Assembly: GCF_018991925.1 (NCBI RefSeq)
Contig: NW_024737042.1
Span: 16,247,504 to 16,311,503 of the forward strand
Reading direction: 5' to 3'
From: Homarus americanus
Taxonomy: Eukaryota > Arthropoda > Malacostraca > Decapoda > Nephropidae
DNA: 64,000 nt
Shown: in pieces, positions 44,145-54,371 of the stretch
How positions within the stretch are numbered: the first letter of the stretch is position 1
How the letters are laid out: each line of letters opens with the position of its first letter
Position numbers and translations under genes: made by a program
The notes under the pieces: model-generated
The model's input: the letters and a program-made list of their open reading frames with translations, nothing else
Told to the model about the DNA's origin: nothing
Database searches by the model: none

Positions 44145-44182
<38 letters not shown>
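44145..44182. repeat. (CA)n microsatellite
   Basis: About 19 units. Confidence 0.97.
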
Positions 44183-44183
<1 letters not shown>

Positions 44184-45156
44184 CAGCTCCCTCACAAACC
44201 TCCGATTCTTTCACTCTAAGGCCTCGAATTCGTGACTGATAGAAGCTGTGCACTGATTTTTCATTTTCTTTCTTTCTTTCTTTCTTTCTTCCTTTCTCAA
44301 GGTGGTCATGATTTAGGTGTCTGTCTGTGCCACTCTTGACCTTACTTTAAATGAAAACAAATATATAATGGATACTCCAGCAGTGTACTGATCGAGTGAA
44401 AAGAAAAATCCAAATTCCATCACCTTATGTGAACATCTGTCAACAAATCTTCCTCCTTCCACAACTTTGGAAAAACATCTCAAATATTCCTCATCTTCCT
44501 CAACATGATTAAGATCTCTAAATAAATGTCCCTTTTCTTTCTCAACAACCCTAGGCCAATCCCAGTGCAGGAATTTTTAACCACGGTACACTCGACCAAT
44601 AAGCACCTTCGTTGGGGGAAAAAAAATCAACCATTCACCTTCGACCTACGACCAATCAAAAGAAAGGCATCTCCTCCTTTCCCTCCTATCCCCCTCTCCC
44701 CTCTCTCCCTCTCTCTCCCCCTTTTCCCTTCTCTCTCCCCCTACCCCACTCCCCCAAGGTCAATTTATCAGCTGTAGTACGAAGAGAGGAAGAATTAATT
44801 AACCTGCTTGTCTTGAGGGTTATCGAAGAGTGAGCCTGAAGGTGATAGAGAGGTGGGAGGGCTCGGAACACCTGCCTTCACCCGATGAACACCTCCAGCC
44901 ATGGTGACAGGGAGAGGGAGGAAGTTGTCTGAGATGTGGGATGGTGAAGATAATATTGATGGAGATCCTGGCAGTGATGGAGATGTTGGTGGCAATATTA
45001 GTGAGCATTATGATGGAGATACTAGTGAAGTTATTGATAGTGATGGCGATAGTGTTGGTGAGGATATGAGAGATAATAAAAACACCTTTAAAGTTCTGGC
45101 CGATCTCTTAGTGTGACTCCATTAAACACCCTAAGGGCAACAGCAGTAGTAGTCAC
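44183..45156. other. unassigned sequence with simple tracts
   Basis: (TTTC)n near 44268-44290 and a C/T tract at 44665-44755. A GATGGAGAT-type triplet-rich stretch at 44935-45080 creates an Asp/Gly-rich 71-codon frame that I do not regard as a gene. Confidence 0.5.
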
Positions 45157-45247
45157 AGACACACGCACGCACGCACGCTCGCACGCACGCACGCACGTAC
45201 GCATGCACGCACACACACGCACGCACACACACACACGCACACACACA

Positions 45248-45282
<35 letters not shown>

Positions 45283-45284
45283 CA
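45157..45284. repeat. (CGCA)n/(CA)n tract
   Basis: ACGC-rich then AC-rich dinucleotide run. Confidence 0.95.
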
Positions 45285-45394
45285 TCCATGACCACCGGAG
45301 GGTCATAAGAACATAAGAACATAAGAAAATAAGGAGTCTGCAATAGGCCGGTTGGCCTGTGCATGGCAGCTCTTGTCGAGAGTTATTACCACTC

Positions 45395-47450
45395 TCAATC
45401 ATCCATGATTCTATCTAGCCTCCTTTTGAAACTTTTCAGCTTCCCAACACTTACGACACAGTTGCTAAGCTTGTTCCACTCGTCTACCATCCTATTTGTG
45501 AACCAGTTTCTTCCTATCTCCTTCCTAAACCTAAACTTATCCAACTTAAATCCGTTGCTATGAGTCCTATCCTGCTCGGATATTATAAGAACTTTATCTA
45601 TATCTCCTTTATTGATTCCTTTCACCCACTTAAATACTTCTATCATATCTCCCCGCACTCTTCGTCTTTTTAGGGAATGCAAGTTAAGTTTCATTAATCT
45701 ATCTTGATATGGAAGGTTTCTAAGTCCCAGAATCATTTTCGTCATTCTTCGCTGCACCGACTCCAGTGAATTGAAATCCATTCTATAATAAGAGCATTAG
45801 AACTGAACAGCATATTCGAGGTGCGGCCTGACTACCGCAAGATATAATTGCAATATGACTTCCGCACTCTTATAACTTACACTTCTAGATATAAAACCTA
45901 ATACTCTGTTTGCCTTATTTCGAACATTAACGCAATGATTTCTAGGCCGAAGGTCCGGGCTTACAAGTACCCCTAAGTCTCTTTCACAAGACGACTTCTC
46001 TAGGTTGATGTTGTTAAGGCTGTATACATTGATAGTATTTGTTTTTTTCCAATATTAAGTGCGCTGCACTTGCTGGTGTTGAATTTCATTTGCCATTTTT
46101 ATGACCACTCCTGCAGTTTATTTAAATCTTCCTGTAGTGCATTTGCTTCCTGCCCTGAATTAATCTACCGCCCTATTTTGGTGTTATCCGCAAACTTGCT
46201 TATGTCACTGCTGATCCCAGTATCTAGATCGTTTATGTAGATTATGAACAAGAGTGGGCCCAGTACTGGCCCCTGGGAAACCCCACTAGTTACACAGCCC
46301 CACTCAGATTTAAGACCATCTATGCTGACCCTCTGTGTTCTATCGGTGAGCCATGAGTTTATCCAGTTTAAAAGCTTACCCTCGATACCATGAGCCTTAA
46401 CTTTTCTCAGAAGCCTCTGATGGAGTACTCTGTCAAATGCTTTGCTAAAGTCTCAGTAAATAACATCGTAATTTTCGTCAGTATCTCCTACCTCGTCAGC
46501 AGATTTGTTAGATAAGATTTTCCCTTTGTAAATCCATGTTGAGAGTCGTAGATTAATTTATTTTTCTCTAAATGTGCTCGGATGCTAATTGCTATAATTA
46601 ATTCAAGAAATTTCCCCACTACTGACGTCAAACTAAAAGACCGGTAATTTGACGCTGATGCTCTGTCTCCCTTATTGAATATGGGTACTACATTTGCATG
46701 TTTCCACAAGTCTGGCACAACTCCCGTGTCTAATGATTTTGTAAATAAATTTACAAGGGGTCAGCTAATCTGATCCTTACACTCTTTCTAAACACGAGGG
46801 AAAATTTAATCCGGCCCTGGGGATTTTGTCTTCTTTAATTTATTTATCTTCTTAAGAACATCCTCTTTTCTGATAGTGATATCCTTTAGTTTCTCATCTT
46901 CATTTCCAGCTCTGGCGTTTCCTCGAGAACTTCTGTGAAAACTGATAGGAAGTAGCCGTTTAATGCTTTGCTTATTTCCTCACTATCATGGATCACTTTC
47001 CCTTTCTCTGACTTTAAAGGGCCCACTTTGTCCTTGACCTTTGTCCTATATACTTGGAAAAATCCCTTTGGATTCGCCTTGGATTCTCTTGCTATCCTGA
47101 TTTCGTAGTCCCTCTTTGCCTTCCTTACATTTTTCTTAACATTCCTCTATAGTTCATTGTACCTATTCCTGAGGTGCTCCTCCCCTCCCTTTAATTTCTT
47201 ATAAATTCCTTTCTTTATTCCTATGTCGTGTTTAAGTTTTTTGGTCATCCACCTTGGCTCATTCTTATTTGACCTAATTTTTCTGTATGGTATATTTTGT
47301 TCCTGTGCTTTACATAGTATACTAGTGATTTTATTATAGTCATGATCAATCGTGTCGCCGATGACCTCACCCATTCCTACCGGAGACTGACCTGACCGTT
47401 CCCAGGTGACCTCACCTAGGTACCATTTTAACCCCTAATAACACTGGTCA
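45395..47450 (-). pseudogene. CR1-3 ORF2 linker, reverse transcriptase and C-terminal part, broken
   Basis: Linker (AQEQNIPYRKIRSNKNEP), RT entry and VVPIFNKGDRASASNYRSF, DSQHGFTKGKS (46718-46488). The active site near 46190 reads SKFADNTKIG, with the second Asp replaced by Asn. The C-terminal 128 codons (45781-45395) are open, with MTKMILGLRNLPYQDR and MVDEWNKLSN. Confidence 0.85.
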
Positions 47451-49792
47451 ACATAAAAAAAAAATTCTCATGGTTCTGGATCAAAACAGTCTGATTCTAG
47501 TGTAATTGTATGTGCTGAACTCAATTATGACATTCGTATAGCTGTATCAGGCTCAGTTTTCCAGAACCAGCATATCTATATATTTAGTGTACCATGCTAT
47601 TCATACAGTAATTTATATGCTCATTGGCTCCACTTATGCAATTATTTTGTCCTGATTTGTGCTTTTTTGTTTGTTTCAGTTTGCTGATTCATGATATTGC
47701 ATATCTACACCTGCATGATTTGTAATTACTCTGAAATTAACAAAACATGGAACGTCGCAAGTGTGTGAACGGTGCTGACAGTTTTTGCTACATATGTGGT
47801 GCCTTCACTCCTGGTAGCCTCAAGAAACCAATCACAAAAGCTGTTCGACTGAACTACAAAAGTTACTTCAAATGTCATTTGGGTGACCAAGACAAGAAAT
47901 GGGCACCTCATGTAGCCTGTAAGTCTTGTGTTAACCACCTGAGCGAGTGGATGTGTGGTAAACGAAGTTCAGGAATGCCGTTTGCTGTACCAATGATATG
48001 GCGTGAACCTAAAGACCACAGTAGTGACTGCTACTTCTGTCTCACAAATATTAAGGGAATAAAAATTAAAACACGAGGCAAGGTACAGTACCCCAATATT
48101 GCTTCTGCAATCCGACCAGTACCGCACAGTGCTGAACTTCCAGTCCCAAATCCACAGACTAAACAAGAATTGAGTGATTCCGATTCTACCTCTACCTCAA
48201 TGGAAAACGACTACCAGGATGACTCTGAAAATACCAGGCCTAAACTATTTACTCAAGAAGCGCTTCATGATCTCATGAGGGACCTAAACTTGTCAAAAGA
48301 AAAGGCTGAAGTTTTGGGATCCAGACTAAAGCAGCATAACCTGCTAGAAGATGGAGTGCATATCACTACAGCGCGTTACCGACATAGACAGCTGTCTGCA
48401 TTTTTCAAGATGGCAAACAACCTTTGTTATTGCGAGGACGCAGTATCTCTCATGCAACAACTCTGCAAGTCTGAAACATACAAGACAGAGGATTGGAGGC
48501 TGTTTATAGACTCAGGAAAAGACTCTCTGAAAGCTGTTCTTTTACACAATGGCAATCGGCTTCCATCTGTCCCAATAGCACACGCAACAAAAATGACTGA
48601 GAGCTATGAAACAATGAAAATTCTGTTGGCCGCTATAGAGTATGAGAAACACCAGTGGAAGATATGTGGCGATCTCAAAGTCATCAGTTTACTACTGGGC
48701 CTTCAGAGTGGCTACACAAAGCACATGTGCTTTTTGTGCTTGTGGAACAGCAGAGCTGATGCAGAGCACTATGTGAGAAAGGATTGGCCGACAAGACCAA
48801 GAGATGTGCCTGGAAGGTTTAACTGTGCTCACAATCCGCTTGTAGATCCAGAAAAGATATTTTTGCCTCCACTGCATCTAAAGCTCGGTTTGGCTAAAAA
48901 TTTCATCAAAGCTATGGATCAATTCGGTGCTGGGACTCTATACTTATCTCAGAAACTAGGTGGTGTGGTTTCCGAAGCCAAGTTGAAAGCAGGTGTCTTG
49001 AATGGACCACAAATTCGTATACTAGTTAATGATAGCGAATTCACCAAAACATTGAACCCACTGGAGAAAAAAGCATGGGAATCATTTGTCAATGTGTCAA
49101 AGAATTTTCTTGGAAACTATCGTGCTGACAACTACAAAGAAATCGTAACAACCATGCTTCAGAATTATCATGCATTGGGAGCAAGGATGTCCTTGAAATT
49201 GCATTTTTTCCACTCTCATATTGAATTTTTCCCAGGTAACCTTGGAGACGTTAGTGATGAACACGGCGAAAGATTTCATCAAGATATCGCCATAATGGAG
49301 AGCAGATATCAGGGACAATTCAGTCCTAACATGATGGGCGACTATTGCTGGACACTGCAACGAGAAGAGAGCAAGCTGTACAAGAGAAAGAGTAAAGTTC
49401 AGAAGCACTTTTAGAACTTCATATTTTGTCATTATAAAGGATTTGAACTTATGTTTTTTGGTACAATTTTTATGAGCTTATCTGTGATAGGTTTAAAATT
49501 GTATCTTGCATGACGCGATAATGTTACTATATTTACTATTTTTTTTATTCTTTAAGAAAGTAGGTCTGATGGTAGAATGAAACATCCAATTAATATTCAT
49601 TAATATGATATTAGTCATGAAAGCACAGTCACATGAGATAATCTCATCTTTTGCACGACACGTGATGGAATATTAAATATTTGTACCTATTGATTTTTTT
49701 ATAAAACCTGGTCTGATAGAACAAAACAAATATCAGATTCGAATTCAGCAATATGAAATTAGTTGTGTGAGCATGATCTCATATGTGAACCG
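47450..49792 (+). mobile_element. 2.3-kb insertion carrying a transposase-like gene
   Basis: Removing 47450-49792 rejoins the CR1-3 endonuclease and linker. I found no clear terminal inverted repeat, target duplication or 3' poly(A). Two diverged direct repeats of about 100 bases (AGGTCTGATGGTAGAATGAA at 49564 and CTGGTCTGATAGAACAAAAC at 49709) lie behind the gene. Confidence 0.65.
47747..49414 (+). CDS. intact 555-residue protein, transposase-like, family without assigned superfamily
   Basis: One undamaged frame, ATG to TAG. The N-terminal 100 residues look zinc-binding: CYIC (14-17), CHLGDQDKKW with CKSC (58-61), and CYFC (95-98). An acidic/Ser linker (140-165) and a helical part (EALHDLMRDLNLSKEKAEVL) follow. 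The central region has RLFIDSGKDSLKAVLLHNGN (Asp 255) and WKICGDLKVISLLLGLQSGY (Asp 309), followed by CFLC (328-331) and His 341. The C-terminal part has HSHIEFFPGNLG, DEHGERFHQD (504-513) and MMGDYCWTLQRE. From memory, this type recurs as uncharacterised multi-copy proteins in arthropods. Two Asp on strand-like segments 54 residues apart, with a CxxC between them and a later Glu, suggest an RNase H-fold transposase. That is inference. It could be a domesticated gene rather than an active transposon gene. Confidence 0.7.
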   Translation: MERRKCVNGADSFCYICGAFTPGSLKKPITKAVRLNYKSYFKCHLGDQDKKWAPHVACKSCVNHLSEWMCGKRSSGMPFAVPMIWREPKDHSSDCYFCLTNIKGIKIKTRGKVQYPNIASAIRPVPHSAELPVPNPQTKQELSDSDSTSTSMENDYQDDSENTRPKLFTQEALHDLMRDLNLSKEKAEVLGSRLKQHNLLEDGVHITTARYRHRQLSAFFKMANNLCYCEDAVSLMQQLCKSETYKTEDWRLFIDSGKDSLKAVLLHNGNRLPSVPIAHATKMTESYETMKILLAAIEYEKHQWKICGDLKVISLLLGLQSGYTKHMCFLCLWNSRADAEHYVRKDWPTRPRDVPGRFNCAHNPLVDPEKIFLPPLHLKLGLAKNFIKAMDQFGAGTLYLSQKLGGVVSEAKLKAGVLNGPQIRILVNDSEFTKTLNPLEKKAWESFVNVSKNFLGNYRADNYKEIVTTMLQNYHALGARMSLKLHFFHSHIEFFPGNLGDVSDEHGERFHQDIAIMESRYQGQFSPNMMGDYCWTLQREESKLYKRKSKVQKHF

Positions 49793-50511
49793 AAGGTCTG
49801 GGACTCTGACCATATTGTCATTATTTTTCGTTTCCCAATTTAGGGTAAACCTGATTTCTCTGTGATCACTCTTCCCTAGTTCTTCCCCTATTGTGATATC
49901 TCTGTTAATATTTTCTTTATACTAGGTCTAATATGTTGTCACCTCTAGTAGGTTCTGTAATTCGTTGTTTTACAAAATTGTCCTGTGCTGCATCTAGGAA
50001 GTCTTCAGGTTCATAGTCACCTATAAGGTTGTCCCAGTCAATATTTCTGAAGTTGAAATCCCCCAATATGCACAGATTTTTGTATCTTGCTGCCCTGCTC
50101 ATTTCCTGCCATATGGGCTGAGCTGCTTCTTTCCCGAGACTTGGGGGCCTGTAACTCACTCCCATAAGTAGTTTTTCTCTTCCTTCTGCAATTTTTACCC
50201 ATACAGACTCGGTTCCTATTTCAGCCTTTATTGTATTATTAATATAAGATTTTAACGTATCCCTGATGAAGAGTGCGATCCCTCGCCCCTTCCTAACCTT
50301 CCCTGTCCTTGTGAAAAAGGTTTTACCCTTCTATGCCATACTCTGATAAAAAGTTCTTGCTCACCAGATTCATCCAAGTTTCAGTGACTGCTGTGACGTC
50401 TACATTCTTGGTACATACAACCGCTCTCAGCAAGTCTATTTTATATCTAACGTTCCTACTGTTTGTATAGTACACATTTAAACCTACCCTTCCCTGGTCC
50501 TGTTTTACCAC
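49793..50511 (-). pseudogene. CR1-3 ORF2 endonuclease part, broken
   Basis: LNVYYTNSRNVRYKIDLLRA and AVTETWMNL, then a stop; GVSYRPPSLG and CILGDFNFRNIDWDNL; RITEPTRGDNILDLV, then stops; SDHREIRF and VPDLR just before the insertion. Frames change at least three times. Confidence 0.85.
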
Positions 50512-50594
50512 TTGACCTGAGTAATCAATTTTACTCCCCAGGACCTGCTTGTTTTTATTACTCCCACTTACCCTGACCTCTCTCTACTGGCAAC

Positions 50595-51468
50595 CCCCCC
50601 TCCCTTTGGAGTAACATTTTCGTTCTCCAGGGATGCAGACAACGTCTTTACCCCAGCGCGAGACAAGTGTATGCCATCACGATTGTTCAGGTAGATGTTC
50701 CCCTAGAACGGTCGCCAGTTATCAATGAATGCCCAACCATTGCTTGCACCATGTTTTTCCAGTCGGCAATTTATAGCATTTGCCCTGGACAGCCACTGAC
50801 CACCATTCCCTCTTCTTGGCAAAACACCACATACTATCAGGATCTCTCCCCTATCTCTAACCTTCCCTAACGCCTCCCTATACCTCCTGAAAAGTTTCTC
50901 ACCCCTAACCTTTCCTATGTCATTGCCTTCTACACTAAGACACACTACTGGCTTGGTGCCCTCCCCTGGCAAAACCCTAACCATCCTCTCAGCTACATGC
51001 CCTATCCCAGCCCTAGGAAAACACACCCTAGTCCTACGTTTCCTGTCTCTTTGGCAAAAAGTCCAATCTAAGAACCTCACCTGGCTGTCCCCAACTACCA
51101 CGACCTTACCACTGGGCAGGGTTTGACCAACTGCCCTCCTCTCCCGCCACCACATCGTCCTGCCTCTTCTCTTCCTCGCCAGCTTCTTCCAACACTTGGT
51201 AGGGTTTACTGCACTTCACACCCTGGTCAGCTTTCCTGAATCTGACCTTAGACCCCTTGGAGACAACCACTCTCCACTCCTGCTCTTCCTGACCCTCCTT
51301 TGTAGGTGCCCTGCTAGGCAGGACACCCACCTGAAGGAGTTCAGTCCTGAGGGCTTCGTTCTCCCCCTTTATAACGTCCATCTCTCTCCGCAACTGCTCC
51401 AGCTGACTTAACAGAGTGGCCGGGGGCGTCGTCTCTCCCCACATACTGTCCCTCTTCCCCCACAACAC
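50595..51468 (-). pseudogene. CR1-3 ORF1: coiled coil plus SGNH esterase, broken
   Basis: The first frame (51468-51106) gives a coiled coil (LSQLEQLRREMDVIKGENEA) and the basic linker. A frameshift at 51106-51155 leads to the esterase: GDSQVRFLDW, EGNDIG, GVLPRRGNGGQWLS. After FIDNWRPF comes a TAG stop (near 50702). The catalytic Asp/His block (NRDGIHLSRAG) lies just beyond it in the same frame. It is homologous to the intact ORF1s at 16600 and 54372. Confidence 0.85.
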
Positions 51469-51490
51469 AACGGCCCATGGCCGCCATTTT

Positions 51491-51879
51491 CTTTGGTCAC
51501 TAACACGAGCATAAGGGGCACGTCCTTCTCCAAGCTAGGTCAGGTCGGTCAAGACCTATCATGCGCTGCTCCTGCTGTGAAGCTGTGCAGCTTCCCCCCT
51601 TGGCTAATGTTTCGGCCCATTCCCCAAGTCCCTCTCCCCAATCCATCCTCACCACCAAAATATCAACATAATCAAAAGTGACAATTTCGTTTCGGAAAGA
51701 AGTGGGATCAGTGTTGAACAATGATGAACAGTGTTTAAGCCAGTGAATTCAATACTAGACAGTACAGTGACCCACCAGTGAGATAAGCACCCCTGGGAAC
51801 GGACCAGCATCTTCTGACCAGGCGGTGTTAGTCCAGCCACCTTGAGAACAACAGTGGGTCGGCTTTACACTTGATTACG
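51491..51879. other. unassigned sequence upstream of CR1-3
   Basis: May include the CR1-3 5' leader (51491-51530). The rest is not recognised. Confidence 0.4.
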
Positions 51880-52266
51880 AGATAACACAACACCACTTAG
51901 CAGCAAGTGAGGTACTGTGACACCACCCCACACCACACGGTGTCTCCATGACAACATGAGGTTCTTCATATCAACACCCGAGGACGAGTTATTGCACCAC
52001 GTGAACACCACACCACCCGACGTCTCCACGACCACGTGAGGCCCTTCATGTCAACACCCGAGGACGAGTTACTGCACCACGTGAACACCAAACCACCCGA
52101 CGTCTCCACGACCACGTGAGGTCCTTCATGTCAACACCCGAGGACGAGTTACTCCACCACGTGAAAACCATACCACCCGTGTCTCCACGACCACGTGAGG
52201 TCTTTCATGTCAACACCTTGGACGAGTTTTGCAACACGTGAACCCCACGTGGCCTACGTGACCTCA
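51880..52266. repeat. 80-bp tandem repeat, about four units, with unique ends
   Basis: Units share CACCACGTGAACACCACACC, GTCTCCACGACCACGTGAGG and CTTCATGTCAACACCCGAGG. The ends (AGATAACACAACACCACTTA on the left, CCTACGTGACCTCA on the right) match the single-unit copy at 13596-13720. Confidence 0.88.
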
Positions 52267-52891
52267 CACAGTAGGGCAAGAGACCAGCCCTGGTCATCAA
52301 CTGTAAACTATAATAATTTGTATGTTCAATTCATGTTCCTTCTCCTTTCAGTAATGAAAACTTTTGTTAGAACGACCCACCCATCCCGTATCTTTGTATG
52401 TAATAAGTCATTTTTGTCTAATGTATATTTCCAGCCTTCGGGCTGCAAAATTTTCTCAATCAACAGTTAATTATTATTTTTATTAATAGTAGTAGTAGTA
52501 GTAGTATCATTACACACACACACACACACACACCTTTCTCCCTAACCCCAGCTCATTACTCCCCATCCCGAGAGCACTTCACCCCCCCTCCCCCACCTCT
52601 TACTACCGCCTCCACACCTCCACGATGGGAAATTGCCGGAATGGAGGCGGAGGAGAGTGCTGTGCGGCGACGCTTGTAAGCGGGGTGTTATGGTGTGACG
52701 GCCCCGGCCACTGCTTCTCCTACCTGTCCCTGCCTCCTTCACCACCCGTCTGTCTGTCTGTCTCTATCACTTACTCAAGGTTCTGTGTTGGCTAAGTCAA
52801 CCTCGACAGATAAGAATACGGAGAAGGAGTATTCAAGGTCCCCCTCCATGTGACAACTTATCAAGGGTAAACGCTTCATCAGGTCCCGGTG

Positions 52892-52945
<54 letters not shown>

Positions 52946-53040
52946 GAATAAAGATTAATCATGATAAAAGGTCACTAACAATAAGGAATATTAATGGAAA
53001 TATTAAGAACTCAAGAAACAAATCAATTTTATACCACCAT
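52267..53040. other. unassigned sequence with (AGT)n, (CA)n and (TC)n
   Basis: (AGT)n at 52488-52506, (AC)n at 52512-52532 and 25 TC units at 52893-52942. No gene. Confidence 0.6.
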
Positions 53041-53150
53041 GCGTACACCACCACCGCCTGTACACCACCACCTGTACACCACCACCTGTACATCACCACG
53101 GGTACACCACCACCTGCCGTACACCACCACCTGGGAGTCACCACCTGCCG
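53041..53150. repeat. minisatellite, 14-bp unit TACACCACCACCTG
   Basis: Seven or eight units with ACGG/GCCG variants. Confidence 0.9.
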
Positions 53151-53229
53151 GGGTTGTAACTTAGGAGCTGGTCTTCGTCAGCCGCCGTTGTCTTCAACAT
53201 TACCCGTGATCACATGAGCTTCAGGAGTT

Positions 53230-53589
53230 TGATGGTTGCTGACTGTGTGTACGAACCGTGTTGGTGGTGTGGTGAGATAGTGGTGGTAAAGTAGTGATAA
53301 TGGTGTAGTGGTGATGTAATGGTGACAATGGTGTGTTGGTGTTGTTAGTATAGTGGTGGCGGTGTTTTGTTGGTGAAGTGGTGTAGTGTTGGTGGTGTGG
53401 TGAGATAGAGCTGGTGTCATGGAGATAATGGTGTAGTGGTGTTGTTGGTACAATGATGGCGGCGTTTTATTGGCGTGGTGGTGTAGTGTTGATGGTGTGG
53501 TGAGATAGTGGTGGTGATGATGGTGGTGTAGTGGTGTTGTTAGTATAGTGATGGCGGTGTTTTGTTGGTGCGGTGGTGTAGTGTGATGG
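53230..53589. repeat. GTGGTG-type minisatellite, left half
   Basis: GTTGGTGGTGTGGTGAGATA recurs near 53259, 53389 and 53489. Units of 100-130 bases also hold GTTGTTAGTATAGTGATGGC and GGTGTTTTGTTGGTG. Confidence 0.9.
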
Positions 53590-53715
53590 GTACTCGGAAA
53601 ATATGGCACAGGAAAAAATGACACAGGAAAAAATTGCAAAATTTTCATACTAGGAATAAATGGCACAACAAATTTCACTTCGAGCTCACGAACCACAAAC
53701 GAACTTACGAGCTAA

Positions 53716-54361
53716 CGAGCCTGTGTTTGAAGCTATCCAGCGTATTCGAGTTAATGATGATGTTTGGTAACTTGCTATACCACATTTGTTTAGCACTGAC
53801 TTCCATTTATACACCTTGATAATATCTCGTGTTTTAGTTTGATACATTTGAAAGAATCTCTTGGGGTTTGTCTTCGCCTCCCTTGTCACCTTCAGTTCAT
53901 TATTCCTCTTTCTTTTTCTTATCTCGGCCTTAACCCTACTAGCCAATACTTTATAATAATCTCGGTGGTAAACTTCACCACGATTTATTCTCCTACCTAT
54001 AGCCTTCCTTTGTCCAATAATATTCTTTAAATAATTGTTTATCCATTTGGGGGTCATTGTTGTTTGATCTGAGTTTTCTATATGGTGCTTCCAATAACTT
54101 GATGACATAAGCCATTGACTCTTCAGGCTTCTACGCCCTTGACTCTTCAGGCTTCTACGCCCTTAACTCATGAGACATAAAGGCAAGCATGCTTCCCTGT
54201 TGGGCGCTGTAAACACTTCTGAGCTTCACCTTACACAAGGATGTAGGGGGGTGCCCAATAAAAAAATAAAATATAAATATAAATAATATGGTATGTTCTG
54301 CCTTTGTGCATTAAGTAATTCATTACTTAAATTGTTGTGGAACTCAGCAACCTCAGATCTC
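53716..54361 (-). mobile_element. CR1-A fragment with an internal deletion, minus strand
   Basis: Minus-strand words AEFHNNLSNELLNAQRQNIP, then (after the SINE-like insert) TPKWINNYLKNIIGQRKAIG and KRFFQMYQTKTR. It jumps directly to the C-terminal part (VYKWKSVLNKCGIA), so the whole RT core is missing. Confidence 0.88.
54087..54285 (+). mobile_element. SINE-like dispersed element, copy 2, with 7-bp target duplication
   Basis: 199 bp. ATATGGT flanks it at 54080-54086 and 54286-54292; in uninterrupted CR1-A this site occurs once (as GTATGGT on that strand). The 3' end is A/T-rich (AATAAAAAAATAAAATATAA). GACTCTTCAGGCTTCTACGC is tandemly doubled inside. Confidence 0.85.
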
Positions 54362-54371
54362 GTTATCAGAT

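Larger units (their letters stand above)
45304..51490 (-). mobile_element. CR1-3, near full-length minus-strand CR1, split by a 2.3-kb insertion
   Basis: The 3' end (CATAAGAACATAAGAACATA on the plus strand) is at 45304 and ORF1 begins near 51468. The two element parts, 45304-47450 and 49793-51490, flank an unrelated segment. The copies at 39490 and 58745-59550 are 5'-truncated members of the same subfamily, recognised by WVKGINKGDIDKVLIISEQD and the TCTGCAATAGGCCGGTTGG end. Confidence 0.9.

Noticed and set aside
44901..45116. 71-codon Asp/Gly-rich frame
   Set aside because: Comes from a GATGGAGAT-like triplet-rich stretch; no homologous domain or gene context.
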